64,000 nucleotides of DNA from Drechslerella dactyloides. Taxonomy: Eukaryota > Ascomycota > Orbiliomycetes > Orbiliales > Orbiliaceae. Both the position numbers and the translations under genes were made by a program. Every line of letters begins with the position of its first letter. Within the stretch, counting starts at the first letter, position 1. The notes below the pieces were generated by a model. The model was not told the DNA's origin and did not search any database. It saw nothing but the letters and a program-made list of their open reading frames with translations. Positions 11,269-24,080 of this stretch are shown here, piece after piece. The stretch lies in contig JAGTWJ010000003.1 of assembly GCA_020064725.1 (NCBI GenBank), positions 3,100,001-3,164,000 on the forward strand, written 5' to 3'.

Positions 11269-12384
11269 TTAAACGTCCGGGCATATAAACCGGTCTATAT
11301 GCGGGTACTGATCAGTTGTTCCAAACAGCCGATCATCATCGCCGAACAACCGTTTCTCGTACGGGTATTCTACACACTACACGATCGTTGCGTTAGCATG
11401 AATACTTACGGGACAGTTTTTATACGAGATATTTGAATTCTAGCTCACCTTCATGCCTCCATCAAACCCAACGTGCGGACAGTGCTCTTCGGGATCTGAC
11501 TGCGCCAACATCAAGTGGACGATCCGGCAGACAATGGTATCGCTCCAAAGTTTGTCGAATATGCCAAAATCCTTTTCCAGCAGCCGACTCATGCAAGTCA
11601 ATTCTCCCGCATTGAGGCTCGTCAAACCCAGTGTGCTGATCAGCTTCTGGTCGGTCAACATATTCAGGCCCAGCTGGCTGAGTAACTTTGTCAAGTTGAT
11701 GCCCAGGTTTGGCTTGTACTGAGCATTTGCACCCGTGCAGAACGCCTGAGCACCCTGACACAGCTGCTTCCTCGCCAATGTTTGGACAGTTGGGTCGTTG
11801 AAGTCCGCGCCATTCAAGATAGTGGTGAAGTCTCCGAGAGCGGGGATGTACAGATCGTAATAGTCGACACGGCCTTCCGAGTCGAAGTGCCAGAAGCCTG
11901 TCTGCTTCAAGTATGTGATGACCTCGCCAAATTTCGACTGGTGGGGGTCTGCGCCGGAGATGGTGAAGTAGACAGTGCTAGTGGCGACTTCAGGGCAGCC
12001 AGATACGAATTGTGGGATAGTAGCAGCGGTTATGGCAGCGGGATTCCCGGGGCGTGGTTGGGGTGCTAGGCCGTAGAAGTACTCGATGCTGGTACGGAAG
12101 TTGGTGAAGTTGCCAACGTCCTGGATGCGGCCGGAGACGTTTGGGCTGAAGAGTTCGGCGACCTCTGGGATGTTTGCGTTTTGGGCTTGCGCTATTATAG
12201 GCTGCATGTTTGGGAAGATGGTGAATTTATATATCGAAGAGATAGTATTAAAATTTCGGGTGTAGTATTCTGGTTTTCCTCTTTTGACGATATGGCGAGG
12301 GCTTCCAGCTGGGCTCGCGAAAACTGCAATGGGCAGTCCACTCCATAGAAGGAGGAGTATGAAGATTGCTTGCAGCCTGTACAT
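11269..12384 (-). CDS. secreted protein of unknown function (two exons)
   Basis: Exon 1 is 12384-11449 and exon 2 is 11376-11269 (347 residues). The signal peptide covers residues 1-23 (FILLLLWSGLPIAVFA) and is followed by a KR dibasic site at 34-35. The centre has aromatic-rich strands and phrases such as YFYGLAPQP and GRVDYYDLY that recall small NTF2/SnoaL-like folds; this is only an impression. Reading straight through ends at a TAG 6 nt after codon 312, but that stop lies inside a good intron (GTGAGC donor, ATGCTAACG branch, GTGTAG acceptor, 72 bp, phase 0). The 35-codon exon beyond it contains Cys and acidic residues (RLFGDDDRLFG) and ends cleanly at TAA. It is probably an extracellular protein; the role is unknown. 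Confidence 0.65.
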
Positions 12385-15268
12385 TGCTTCGGCCGGTGAC
12401 GGTTGGGTCTCTGCTGAGATAAGAGCCCAACTTTATATGTATATAGGTATCTGAGTGCTTAAAGCCTGATATTGTAACAGAGGGCACCCGTGTGAGTAAA
12501 TACTTGAAACACTGGGACAGAGACTTCCTTTATATAGAGAGAGGTACGTTCTTTCGGGCACAACCCTACGAGCGGGACAACAGCGTCATATCTCATTTGT
12601 CACGGATCACGGCTGCCAGTGTATTGTGCTGCCGCACAGCTGGTTAGTGCGGTCAGTATGAGTTCTAGTTCTAAAGGAGAAAATTACACAACCTAGGAGG
12701 CCTGCATGCAGATTCCCCACTGCCAATATATGCGGGTTAGCTGAATGCGCTACTCATAGCTAAGAGATCAATCCTAGCGATCGTGATGTAAGGAATGCGG
12801 CTGAAGCTTGACGCTAGCATGTGGGCTAACACAACGATGTTGTGTCGACTTGCATCGTCGATGGCGGCCTCAATCTAGATCCCGATGTGATTGCCGTTGG
12901 AAGGTAAGATCTTCGGGCAGGTATGCAGCTAGGTTGCACAAACGGATCGAAAAGTCAAATGCGAGGTCGATCGATGATCTCCAAGATCATTGCTGTAGCT
13001 GTGCGTGTATGCGTACATTCCGGAGCTGATCGACGGGATAGCATCTGTGGAGACGGTTTGGATGAAAGTGGGAATTCGGTCCTTGATTACAGGATTTCCC
13101 CTAACTCAACTGGCACATTAGTGAGGTTTGCATATTGTTGCATTCCAATGCGACGTGTGCATATGCATGGCGCACGGGAAGTTTCACGAACAGCAACCAC
13201 CTTTTCAGTTATTTCTGTTCGGAATCAGCGAGGGGTTTCGCTCATTTAGAGCTCTTAGTAGAAATTGGCTAGCTGCGAGAGAGCTCTGGAAAGCCGCTTG
13301 TGTAAGTGGCCACCTCAGGACTGGCAACCCGATCGTGTGGCTTGGAGTCGACTCATGAGTGGGATGAGATTACTTCGTATATGGGCGGTGGCACGCGTTA
13401 TGTGTTGTCGGAATAATCCGTTAGATCTCGCAGAGATCCAGCGGCCGGCTCGGTAAGTGTTTAGCGACAGGGCTCTTTGATCCCGGATCTCCGGCCTGAT
13501 TCCTTTAAAGGTTAATATATTGGCTGCCCCTGAGGGTAACTCCATACTCGCTAGGTAATTTATTTCAAGTTCTAAGTCTCACGATCCATCTCTTAGGAAG
13601 GTCCTCCTCTAGAACTCTATACGAAAACTCTCTCGAGCCAGCTGGGGGTTGGGTTACACAGACCAAAATCCACCTGTGCGGAGTACTTCTGAATGTGATA
13701 ACGCCGAGGGATATTTAAATATATCTGGAGGGTAATTTGGACATGCCTCGTGAAGTCCCCCTTTCTGAGCTGGAAAGGAAGCTCGAGGACTCATTACGCA
13801 GTGATATTCATTGAGTATTCTAGTTTGGGTCAACTATTCGTCTATTAGCGATAATTCGATGAACGCCACCATCCTGGTTAAACGTTTACGTATTCTTCTG
13901 AGACTGAGAGTGGAGTACTCCGCACCTCGGCTTTGAAAAAGAAAAGGCCAAGCCGAGCAAGTCGCAGTCGTGATAGCCAGCCCTCGAGGATGCCATTCAA
14001 TGTTTGCCATACATTCCGTTTATTGCGTAGCTCGTCAGGTGCCCTCTTCACAATCTGTTGGTTAGTCTTGCGTTGGGAACCTCCAGCAGCACATGCATGA
14101 ACTAATAGCCTCTCCTTTGAGTTCCATCTTTTGTTAGTGGAGTCTCCAATAAAGTGGTAAGACAACTCGACTGGGATCGTCCCCCGAGTCCCGAAGCCGG
14201 ACGACCCGTTCGATGCTGTCCACGTAACTTCGAGCCCTGTCGACCCTCGATCAGCAGCAAAGGCTACCCTGTTCTACAGGGTGCTTCTCAATGTGGACGT
14301 GAAAGATCGACTTGGGGTAAATGCTTTTACATCAGGATTAGGAAGACATTCCAGCGATGCGGCCAGGCCGCCTGCAGGGTTTGTTCGACCACCAAGTGCA
14401 GTGGGGCCAAGGCCAGCCTTATCACACTTTTGCCTAATCTAACCTCGCCACAATATTTTCTTCAGCTCCAAGGGCGCTGAGGCCGGTCGTTGGTGACCTC
14501 GACGAAGCTGAGCAGCACACGAGAAGTCCTTAGTGGAACAAGATTCTGGAAGATACGGAACAAAGTCTCGATGTCCGGTAGTCGGCCGCGATATCCGTGA
14601 ATAGGCCATCATGATTTTACATTTGGGGGTTGCATCCTTGCAGGCCGTGTCAGACGATTGTCGATTGACTGCATCGATCGCAGTCGCACACCTGGGAGTT
14701 TTCGCCCAGACACGGCTGAAGTACCGTTCTGTCGCCTGTCCGCCAATCCCGTTTGGAAGATTCTCAGCTGGATGAGGAAGATGCATAAGCTTTGTCAGAC
14801 GTGAATGCATTCCAGTGAAGCGAAGGCGACAGGCTGCATGCAGGCGGTTGGCTCGTCGTCATGGTTGGCCAGTGCTTGGGCGTCATCGCCGTGGCAGGAG
14901 AGAAGGAGAGAAGGATAGCGGGTCCTATCTCCGCCTCTGAAATCAATGGAGCTCAGTATATATCCCGATTGATGGGCCCCTTCCAGTTCTTTCCCCTCTT
15001 CCGTCATTCTTATCGCGGCGAATTTGATTTCTGGAGTCAAAACGTTTTAAACGGACGCCTTTCGAGCTTTCGAATGTTCGGCGGGTTGTTGGGCTGACTG
15101 CGGCGAAACACGCGCCGAAATTACCACACACAACACAGCTTACCTAGGAAATTGCCGATAAGCATTCGCTGCGACGCGGCACTTTGACCAGCTCTCCTCT
15201 TGTCGACTGTCCAGACCTCCGAGTCGCACCCTCCCTTCTAGAGATCTCCGCATCAGAGACCATTCACA
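12385..15268. other. gene-poor intergenic region
   Basis: Nearly 2.9 kb with no supportable gene. Minus-strand frames at 13878-14165 and 14439-14810 could be decayed coding remnants, because they hold some helical, charged stretches, but they match nothing recognisable and have no linking splice sites. 15100-15268 should hold the leader of the hydrolase gene. Confidence 0.4.
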
Positions 15269-17305
15269 ATGTCGACTACCACTACAACAGCGACTACGGC
15301 CCGGGCCTCCTCGAACAGGGTTCAACTATCGGACGGGACATATTCCGTTGCCGCTTCGAGCTACAAACGCGTCATCATCTGCTGCGATGGCACTTGGCAG
15401 GGCTCGGACAAGGGTGTCGCAACCATCCCCTCGAACGTCGCGCGTTTGGTGAAGGCCATCGCGCCAAAGCGGACGGATGTAGATGGTCACGAGACGCAGC
15501 AGGTAGTATACTATCAGAGTGGAATTGGCAGTACTAGCTGGGGATCGATCGGGAACATGGCCGCAGGTATTGCACTCCTCGTTTTGAGTGCATCCTAGGT
15601 CTGATGCTAACGGGCACGTATGTGTGGCGCAGGTGCGACGGGTGCCGGCCTCGACGACAATGTCCTCGAGGCTTACTATTTCCTGTGCAATAACGTGGAG
15701 CCGGATGATGAGGTATTCCTGTTTGGCTTCTCTCGCGGCGCCTATACCGTCCGAACGCTGGCCGGCCTCATTGATGAGTTCGACATCATCGACCGCTACA
15801 GTCTGCATCAATTTCCAGCTATCTACACTGCATATAAAGCACGAACTGAGAGCAACGCGGACGAGTTCAGGAAGATGTACGATGACCTCAGTGTCGAGCT
15901 TTCTGACAACGACGGGGAGACTCTTTCAAAAGTGCTGGCGACCAGGAAGATCGCAAAGTACCCGGCCAGTGTGAAGGTCGTTGGTTGTTTCGACACAGTC
16001 GGGAGCATGGGAATCCCGGAAGGTAGAGTCGTTCGAGCACTGAATCTGAACAACTCGCAAAAGTTCAGAGATCCAAGACTCTCGACAAGTATGCCTTTCC
16101 CCTGTATCGGGTGATGATATACCATAAATTTGCCATCAAGACAGATCTGACTTGCGATGGTGCAGAGGTCGAAAACGCATTCCACGCGCTGGCTTTGGAT
16201 GATCATAGAATCGCGTTCACGCCCACAATGTGGCATCAGCCGATGGAAGGCAGAGATGTGGTACCATACGTAGGGCCCAACCTTGTGCAGGTCTGGTTCC
16301 CTGGGTAAGAGTATCCCCTTGCATCTCAACTAGCTCTTAAGTGCGTGCTAATCTAGATGACCACTCAGTGTACACATCAACGTGGGTGGTGGAAACACCG
16401 ACAACAAGCCTGTGTCTATCCCACGGGACGACCCTAACGATGGAATTCTCACCCCATCTGAGTTCGTCCAAAAGAACGAAAGCTGGACCACCAAGCTGAG
16501 TTCAAAGATCTCCTCCGGCATTTCCGCACTTAACCCTTTCGCCGCGAAGCCCGAAAAGGGATCCGACGGGAGCACCACATACTCGAACTCAGACGACGAG
16601 GAGCTTGCGGACATCACGCTCATGTGGATGATCGACCGCTGCCGACCTTTCCTCTCATTCAACGAACGCTACCTCGAGTACCTTGTCTCAGAACATGATA
16701 AGAAGGTCTCAATTATCAGAAAGCAGGCTGTCGCCCGTCTCAGTCCATCGCGTTTGTGGGGCCAGCCGGAGCTCAAGTTTGGCTACGCATGCGGCCCTAT
16801 CCAGGACTCCTACAGCGGTGCTACCGCAATGGCTGGTAGCCAGAACCGAGCCCCGGGACAGTACACCAGTGATTTCACCGTTGGCAATATCATCGACGAA
16901 ACGCACGATTACCACCACACGAATGAATACATGCACCCGTGTGTGCGCTGGCGCTACTTTGAGAACGGAAACGAATACAAGACCTGCAGGGGCCTCGACG
17001 GATTCAAGCTGGCTGACTACACGGCAGCTACGGACACCAGCCCCGTGAAGGACGATCCGCACTCCAGCGGTGTGGTATGGGAGAAGAAGGTGCCCAGACC
17101 AGCGCCAGGCTCCGGCCCAACGATCCGAGTTAGCGAGATCAAGGTCAATAAGGATATCAGCTGGCTGGAAGTCGTCGATGGGAAAAGGGTGGTTAAGACA
17201 GTGGACAGCCTTGAGTATAAACTCATGGGTGACAAGATCTGGGAAGCACTACAGAAGGGACAGAGCTTCGATACACCGGTGAAAGCTAAAGGAATGCTCT
17301 GGTAG
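15269..17305 (+). CDS. DUF2235/Tle1-like alpha/beta hydrolase
   Basis: Exons 15269-15566, 15633-16088, 16166-16304 and 16369-17305 give 609 residues; the introns are 66, 77 and 64 bp. The DUF2235 hallmarks occur in order: a first strand ending in CCDGTW (about residues 38-43), the YYQSGIG segment, the glycine-rich AGATGAGLDDN reconstituted across intron 1, the nucleophile elbow GFSRG with Ser133, CFDTVGSMG, a HALALDDHR helix and the VHINVGGG region. The family shares its catalytic domain with bacterial type VI lipase effectors of the Tle1 group. Fungal members are usually uncharacterised cytosolic proteins, and many genomes carry several. The expected activity is lipase or esterase with a Ser-Asp-His triad; the substrate is unknown. 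A Ser-rich acidic insert (residues about 355-375) is probably a loop. Confidence 0.88.
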
Positions 17306-18678
17306 TGACGATATAGTCTCGCGTTTTCATGATTGTTCAGTTTCTTCTGTTTATTCACTATTACCTTGCAGCAGCAGACATATTCATAACGGACTGCCAG
17401 TACTACAGCTCAATACATAATTAATATCGTCAGTCTTTGGGGACTTTGAGGATAGAATGGTACAGTAGAGGTCTGCCGTAGTTGATCTCCGTTCGTAGAT
17501 CAAGATGTCCTACTTGTGTAGTAAATGTATAGGTCCGAGGATCCGCCGCACAGCCGGCCTTGCGGCGCACGATGATGGTTCCTCATAGCCCTGTTGGGAC
17601 ATATTTGTGCATACGAACATTGGTCTGACTCCGTGTCTCGCCACAATCGACTTGGCCACATGATGTTATTAGCATTGGTACGCATATTTACATTCAACTG
17701 GCCTCGCGAGCCAGAACGCGCGAAGCATTCAACAAATTATACAAGAATAAATGATGAGGCGCTAGGACTGGAATATTTCGAAATTTCCTCGACAACACAC
17801 AACAGGTGCTTCTTCTGCTCCCCGACATATATATATGTGGCACTGTACTGGCCGCCTATCGTTGCGCTGTAAATTAGCCGGAGGCGGGGAGGTGGTTTAA
17901 TACGCCATTAAACAGAACTTGTTGCTCTTGTTATGCGTAGTACCATGATGAGCTCGTCATGAGGCCGGACTATAACATGTTAACAAGATCTCAATGTATA
18001 TCTGTTTCACGATCTAATCCAACGCATAAATCCAAATCCATCCCGGTGAAAATCGGAAATGGTGATATCTACTATGCCACACACAACTGATGAATGGAAA
18101 TGCAACTTTCCAAAGAAAGAGTCTTGCAAAGCTCTCATGATCCATTGAATTCGTCTCTAAATGTCTGGGTATTGAAATTCCGCTACCCTTCCCTTGGCCA
18201 TATGGCCCACAGCGGTCTGTGTAAAACAATGATATCTGCGTCTATCGAAATGGCGTTTTGGTGGAACAGAAAGGACGTGCTCCTGATGAAACCTGTGCAG
18301 TGAGCGGTCTCATGCGCACAGCTGTTAGCTCAAGACTAGCCCCTCGTCGATAGTCAGATATTGGCTGATTTGCGGCGTATGCCTCGTTTCACTGGGAGGT
18401 GGTTATACGAGTGAAGAAGCTCACAAATAACTTCCGACTCATTCCTATGAGATACTAGTATATTAGTTCAGTGCTCTGTCGGAGGGTTCAAAAACTCTTC
18501 TTTGGAAAGCAAGCCGAATTCGGGAATATAAGTTGGAAAATCTGGGGGGGATCGTGCTATAGAGTTTCTCGGTGATATCTCACACGAGCACCCGTATATC
18601 AGTGAAAATACTGGGTCCCCGAAAACCTCTCGACCGGATCTTCAAACTTCATTAATTCGGCGATAAGTCATCTCAGCT
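17306..18678. other. intergenic, AT-rich
   Basis: 1.4 kb with short overlapping frames only. No RNA gene or repeat was recognised. Confidence 0.5.
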
Positions 18679-20221
18679 ATGCGTTTCGAATATCTTCAAA
18701 CAACATTTACAGCATTTATTGGTTCGAGCCTCTTCTTGATAATTTGTACTCCAAGCTCGATCGCCAGCCCTGTGGCTCGAGATCGTGGGGCCCATGAACG
18801 CGAGCGATCAGCATTCAGCCTCGATGGCTTGACTACCAGTTCGGATCTCGAGGTCAGCACCCCTACGAGCACTGCTAGTGCTGGCATAACCATGGACGCG
18901 CAACTTAAGAGCAAGGCACGTCCTGCTGCGAGCTCAACAAAGCGGTTCATGTCAAGCGACCGCAATGTAGCCCCACAGACCCGGACACTTCCACTTTTAG
19001 CTGCAAGCCGGCTTCCAATCCCGGGAGCCGATAGCAGCGGCAGTATCAGCACGCGACCACAAACGATCTCCACCGCGCCAACCTCTCAGAACCGTCGGGA
19101 CAGCCAAAACGGCTCTGGGAGTCAGAATGACGCATCGGACGATTTATCAGCCCCTGTGGAGGATTATCTCCGGAATATGAATAGTGAGGGGCCACATGAG
19201 ATTGAGTCTTCAAACATGGCAGTGGCAGCGCAGGGGAAGCACTTGACTCCGCGAGTCAACGTTCCAAACCCTACGATTTTTTATACCGTATCAGTTTGGT
19301 GTCCAACGTTTGCAAACTGGCGACAGTTTTATATCCAAATGTTGGCCCAGTCTTATCCTTTTCGTATTTTCGAGACGAATCCTAACACAATCGGGTCATA
19401 TGGCCCATATACACGCCAGCTCAGGTCGTTAATGCAGAAGCGAAAGAGGATGTGTTCTTTCTGTGCCTGCAACAACGAAGGACTGATGATCCCACAACCT
19501 GTTCAGCCCACAACGCCGCAAAGATGGGGCCCATGCACCGCTGACTGGGTCTTAAGATGCGTAGATTGGCTCATGTGCTACTGTCGATTTGATATGCGCA
19601 ATCCAGACCCTGATCCGAACACGCATGTTGATTTTTACCAATACGCCCTCGATACACTACCACTTCGGATACGGCAACAACATCCTAATGTAGGTTTCTA
19701 TAACTCGGCGGACCATGGGTGGAACGTTGCAATGATGCACATATACATGGACGGTGCTAATCTGTCTACTCACGGGCCTTTAGTGGCAGTACAATCTCGG
19801 CAACGGCGTAACTCTGACCCCAGACTGGGAGCTAAATAAAATTTTTAAGGGCGACACCTCCAACGTCGGCGCGAATTTGGACTTTCCCGTGTATTTCAAA
19901 CGGGTGCACAACATAAAAGTAGCATTAGACGGCGTGCGCAAGGGCGAGGCCAATTGGGATCGTATCAACGTACTTATGGGCCCGTACCGGGACAAAATGC
20001 AAGACAGTTGGTCGGGGCGCACCGCCATGGATAATGGAAATCGGATCTCGTGGGTAGGGAACTGGGGCGGGGGTTCGAGTCTCGGGTTCAAGAAGCGAGA
20101 AATCCTTGATGCAAGTGCTAGTCAACCTGACGGAATTAGGGCCGCTACGTCGTCAGAGTCAGATGTTCAGTCGCGATCGAATCGAAAGCACGGATCCGGT
20201 CTGCGGGGACCAAGCGGATAG
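18679..20221 (+). CDS. secreted Cys-rich protein with Ser/Thr-rich linker
   Basis: Exons 18679-19689 and 19784-20221 give 482 residues. The 94-bp intron (donor GTAGGT, GTGCTAATC branch, TTTAG acceptor, phase 0) removes a segment that is open in the first frame, so reading through gives a wrong tail. The N-terminus carries a signal peptide (about residues 1-30). It is followed by about 150 residues of Ser/Thr/Asn-rich, probably disordered and O-glycosylated sequence, and then a compact domain with eight cysteines including CSFCAC and the VLRCVDWLMCYCRF region. The second exon has W/G-rich strands such as SWVGNWGGG. No family was recognised. It ends in a low-complexity Ser/Arg tail, and a coding-like frame continues after the stop (20218-20394), so the true C-terminus is uncertain. 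Confidence 0.62.
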
Positions 20222-22079
20222 TCTGGTCCTCGGGGGAAGGTAATTTAAGTCAGCATGAAAGGGCCGAGTCGGATGTTCAGCATGGAAGTCAAGGATCTGA
20301 AGAGTCTGACCCACCGCATCCTAATAGTAGTCCGTCCACTGGCAATACGAGCGCTATATGCGGTCCCGTGGGACTTGTGAGTGCGATTCTATAACGCTCT
20401 ATTGGTCCAGCTCACAGCCTCGAAATGCCAATGTCCGCTGGCTTCCAGATATACCTATTACACGTCGGTAGTTAGTGCTGGAATTATTTCCAGAAACAGT
20501 TAGGTATACAAATATTGACAGCGGCTTATTCTCAATTTGTATGTATAGGGACTTGTACTCCTGATTGTACCGTTCCGCGCTATAATCGGCTTCCGTAGTG
20601 GAGTTCGGCAACGGTGATGATCGGGAACGGCACTATTGTGGCCGTAGCTGCATACATGTATATGATTATTTCGTTCCATAAAACATCCCGAAGATGTAAG
20701 GCATATCATCGGACGTCCGCTCAAGAACAGTATGATCGATCGTATGACTGTACTGCTGCCAGCTGTTAACTTCAACGTCAGACACTTTACACCCTCCAGA
20801 GGGGTCTTGTATTTGTGTTGCAGCAGCGTTGCAATCTGGGCGACGGTTACACAGCGCTGTCTGCGGGCGGCCGTTGAAAAGCGGGCACCATGCACGCCAG
20901 TGGGCTCTTCCAGATACACGATCCGAAGCGTTCGCAAGCTATTTTTATTATGTATACACACGCGATGGCGGCACGGGGGCTATTCCAGGATGAGAGTCCG
21001 CGATCGGGGTCGCTTGTCGGACGGTCTTGGCTGGCCTGCAGCTTAATCTCGAGTTCGGAACCCAAACTTCGGCCAAAAAAAAGTCAGTTGGGAGAATGAA
21101 ACACACTGCGAACTGCTAGAGCTCCGGCCCACGGCCGAGCCGACGGCTGATGCTCACTCTAGCAGCCCGACAAACGTGGACTAACATCGGTCCGAGGTGG
21201 CTGGAGGCAACTGATGAGCGGGCTGCAGGTGCACATGCATGCAGGCTTTAAATTGGATCGCGAGTACCTGACGTTTCCTGCTAGCCTCGCTTCGCCAGAT
21301 CTTTTGAAAGATATTCCGCTAGTACCCGCTGCTACTCGTAGCTCCCCGCCCGTCGACTGGACGTCCTTCTCGATTTTATCCTGTGAGTGTGAACATCTCC
21401 TACTCCCAGTCTAGTATCCCTCGCTGCATTCGGCACCAGCTGTTGACTGTAGTCATAGCAGTATGTGGTTGCTGTGGCTGCACAGAATACGCGTTTGCAC
21501 CTGACTAAGCTAAGCACAAGCTCCTTTGGCGCAGACACAGTGCTAACGACAACTATCAAACCGTATCTCCACTCTCGCCATCTTTGGATCCTGCACACCT
21601 CCCTCTCCGATCACAGCCAATTACCAACTACCGTGGACCCTAAAGCAATCAGCATTTTCGATATCAAACCTGTTGGCAACCGTCTAGACCTCCCCGCTCG
21701 CCGCTTCCGCACAGCCCTGCCGACGGCCTGCATTCCTCGCTTGCTAGTGCTGTTCGTATCGAGGTGCTGAACAAGACGAGGGGAAGTTGCACACACCGGC
21801 AAGGGTCCAGCTGAGGAACAGCTAGGGGGCCCCGCAGACATCACTCACGCCGTGAAGGGCTTTTAGCTCTCTCAATTCCTCGTGTATCATCTGGTATCAG
21901 GAATCTCCCACGAAGATACCGACGGCCGTCGAAGGCAGGCGTTCCTGCTCGCGTGGAGGAGTCGCTGGATATCTTGTGTACTGTACCTCGGGTTTAATTT
22001 CAACCGCACGGAGGAGGAAAACCTAGGTCGGCTGCGTCGCTAATCTCCGGCCCGCACGTACGGCCGGACCCACGGCAGC
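20222..22079. other. intergenic with a coding-like 3' tail at its start
   Basis: The first 170 bases (to the TAA at 20392-20394) stay open in a different frame from the preceding stop codon and repeat its motif ESDVQ, so they may be a missed exon or a frameshifted end of that gene. The remainder has short frames overlapping on both strands and no recognisable gene. The last part is the GC-rich leader of the phosphatase gene. Confidence 0.4.
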
Positions 22080-24080
22080 ATGAGCGCTTCTCTCACGCCC
22101 TCCCAGATCTTTGTCTGCCGGCACGGCGCACGGCTCGACGCGTCCGACTCGTCATGGCACCTCACCTCGCCCACGCCGTACGACCCGCCGCTGACGTTCG
22201 GCGGGTGGACGCAGGCCCGCTCGCTGGGCAATCGGATAGCTGCGCATATCGTCTCTCAAATCTCCTCGGAGCACCCTGTCACCAGCACGCCGGCTGCGAA
22301 ACCCGCCGAGAAGGCTGCCGTCTGGAGCGCCGGTGGGAAGGAAGGCAAGAAGGATATCACCGTATTAACAACTAACACTACGACGCCGGTATCGAAATCC
22401 GCGGCATCGAAGCTGGCAAATACGAAGATAGTCATCCACACCTCGCCGTTCCTGCGATGCGTACAGACTTCGATAGCGGTGACAGCGGGCATGTCGCAGT
22501 ACTTTTCAGACGTGGCGGTGAAGGGCGCGGAAAATTTGGCTACCGCGCCGGACAAGCTCGCCGTGCACCCGCGCCCGATGCTGCGGATCGACGGGTTCCT
22601 CAGCGAATGGCTGTGCGAGGACTACTTTGCGGACATCTCCCCACCACCGGCTAGCGACCTCATGATCGGGACCGCAAAGATCGACCTCATGCGGCCGTCG
22701 AGTGCCGGCGGGATGCGCAAGGAAGCCACGTTGCCGGCCCCTTCGACACACGTGCACCAGCGCGCGCATTCCGTCGGCTTCGTCCCTCCGGTCCCCTCGT
22801 CGGCCGTGGGCAAGAACGAGCCGATACCACGAGGTCACGTCTCGCACGCGCGCGACTTCCTCGACATTGACTATGCGTACGACAGCCTACGGTACGGCGA
22901 TGGCGGGGAGTACGGCGAGGAATGGGGCCGGATGCACAAGCGCGTAAAAATCGGGTTCGGGAAGATTATCAAGGACTACGTTGACGGCGAGGTGAAGCCC
23001 TGCCTGAAGAATAGCAGCCATACAAGTCACGTCGCCAGCCAGGTTACGAGCTTTGAGCAGCTTGCTTCCGCTACCGCTGCCGCGCAGTTGAAAGACGGCG
23101 TGAAATGCACCGACTCGAGTACAGACGGCGGCGACGATATACCCGGGTCGACGGTCATAATCTTCATCTCGCACGGTGCGATCTGTAACGCGCTAATCGG
23201 CGCGATGACAAACCAGCCCGTGCTAATGGACATGGGCATCGCGAGTTTAACCATGGGTGTCCTCGCTCCCGCCGTACCCTCCACACTCTCGCCGTCGCCG
23301 CCGCCACGACAGTCAACGCCGTCATTTCAGTTACCAGGCTTCAACGCCGTCGCCGCCGACGATCCAGACATCGATGACTTGTCGTTCTCGCAGAAATCCT
23401 ACGCGCCATATGCACCACCGTCGGTGCCGTCGTCGACAGCTGCATCGTCGATACCGACGTATGATGTTAAAATTTTGGCATCTACGGAGCATCTGCGGCC
23501 GCCAGCATCGGCGGTCAAGTCGCCGCAGCAGGGTGGCAATTCTGGCGGCACCGGCGCGCGGGGGACGCCGCCGTTACGGCCGCGGAAGCCGAGTGTCGGC
23601 GGCAGCGGGTTTAGCATGTATAATACTATCGGAAAGTTGCCAGCGCCTCTCATCGGCTCGGCGAACGCGCCTGATAATACCGGTGGTGGCAACATGGGTG
23701 GAATGTCTGGAACGGGACTCTTACCGGCGGGCAGGGCTATGGGGATGGTGTTTGGCAATAGTGGCGGTCACGCGATGGGGGTTAGGAGGACAGCGAGTGC
23801 GGCAGCTGCAACGAAGGGGCTGTGGAGCTTACCTGCTGCAGCGGAGATGGAGAGAGGCAGCAGCGACGAGGGAGCGGTACTCACGGACGAGGATAGCGGT
23901 GAAGAAAGGAAGGAGGAGCAGTTGAGGGTACCGACCGTCGAGCGGAAGGGTTCGGTGAGCGGAGGGATGTGGGGTGGTGCTGCGAGGGCGCAGGGAAAGC
24001 CGTCTGGACTGTGGAATTCGGACGCGAATATGGAGCGGCGGCGGCAGTCGACGGTGACAAAGCCGGAAGAAGGAGCGTAG
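22080..24080 (+). CDS. histidine phosphatase (phosphoglycerate-mutase-like)
   Basis: Intronless, 666 residues. The RHG signature is at residues 14-16 (FVCRHGARLD), with His15 the expected phospho-acceptor. The family's second arginine lies in SPFLRCVQTS (about Arg126) and the second catalytic histidine in FISHGAICNALIG (about His365), so all core residues are present. A long insert separates the two halves of the catalytic domain. The C-terminal 270 residues are rich in Ser, Pro and Gly and probably disordered. Such fungal proteins are distantly related to TULA/UBASH3 phosphatases; the substrate is unknown. The first ATG lies 11 codons before the RHG strand, as expected for the fold. Codons are strongly GC-biased, in contrast to its flanks. 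Confidence 0.85.
   Translation: MSASLTPSQIFVCRHGARLDASDSSWHLTSPTPYDPPLTFGGWTQARSLGNRIAAHIVSQISSEHPVTSTPAAKPAEKAAVWSAGGKEGKKDITVLTTNTTTPVSKSAASKLANTKIVIHTSPFLRCVQTSIAVTAGMSQYFSDVAVKGAENLATAPDKLAVHPRPMLRIDGFLSEWLCEDYFADISPPPASDLMIGTAKIDLMRPSSAGGMRKEATLPAPSTHVHQRAHSVGFVPPVPSSAVGKNEPIPRGHVSHARDFLDIDYAYDSLRYGDGGEYGEEWGRMHKRVKIGFGKIIKDYVDGEVKPCLKNSSHTSHVASQVTSFEQLASATAAAQLKDGVKCTDSSTDGGDDIPGSTVIIFISHGAICNALIGAMTNQPVLMDMGIASLTMGVLAPAVPSTLSPSPPPRQSTPSFQLPGFNAVAADDPDIDDLSFSQKSYAPYAPPSVPSSTAASSIPTYDVKILASTEHLRPPASAVKSPQQGGNSGGTGARGTPPLRPRKPSVGGSGFSMYNTIGKLPAPLIGSANAPDNTGGGNMGGMSGTGLLPAGRAMGMVFGNSGGHAMGVRRTASAAAATKGLWSLPAAAEMERGSSDEGAVLTDEDSGEERKEEQLRVPTVERKGSVSGGMWGGAARAQGKPSGLWNSDANMERRRQSTVTKPEEGA

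Noticed and set aside
20068..20090. tRNA B-box-like GGTTCGAGTC
   Set aside because: It lies inside a coding exon, and no matching A box, acceptor stem or anticodon arm could be placed around it.
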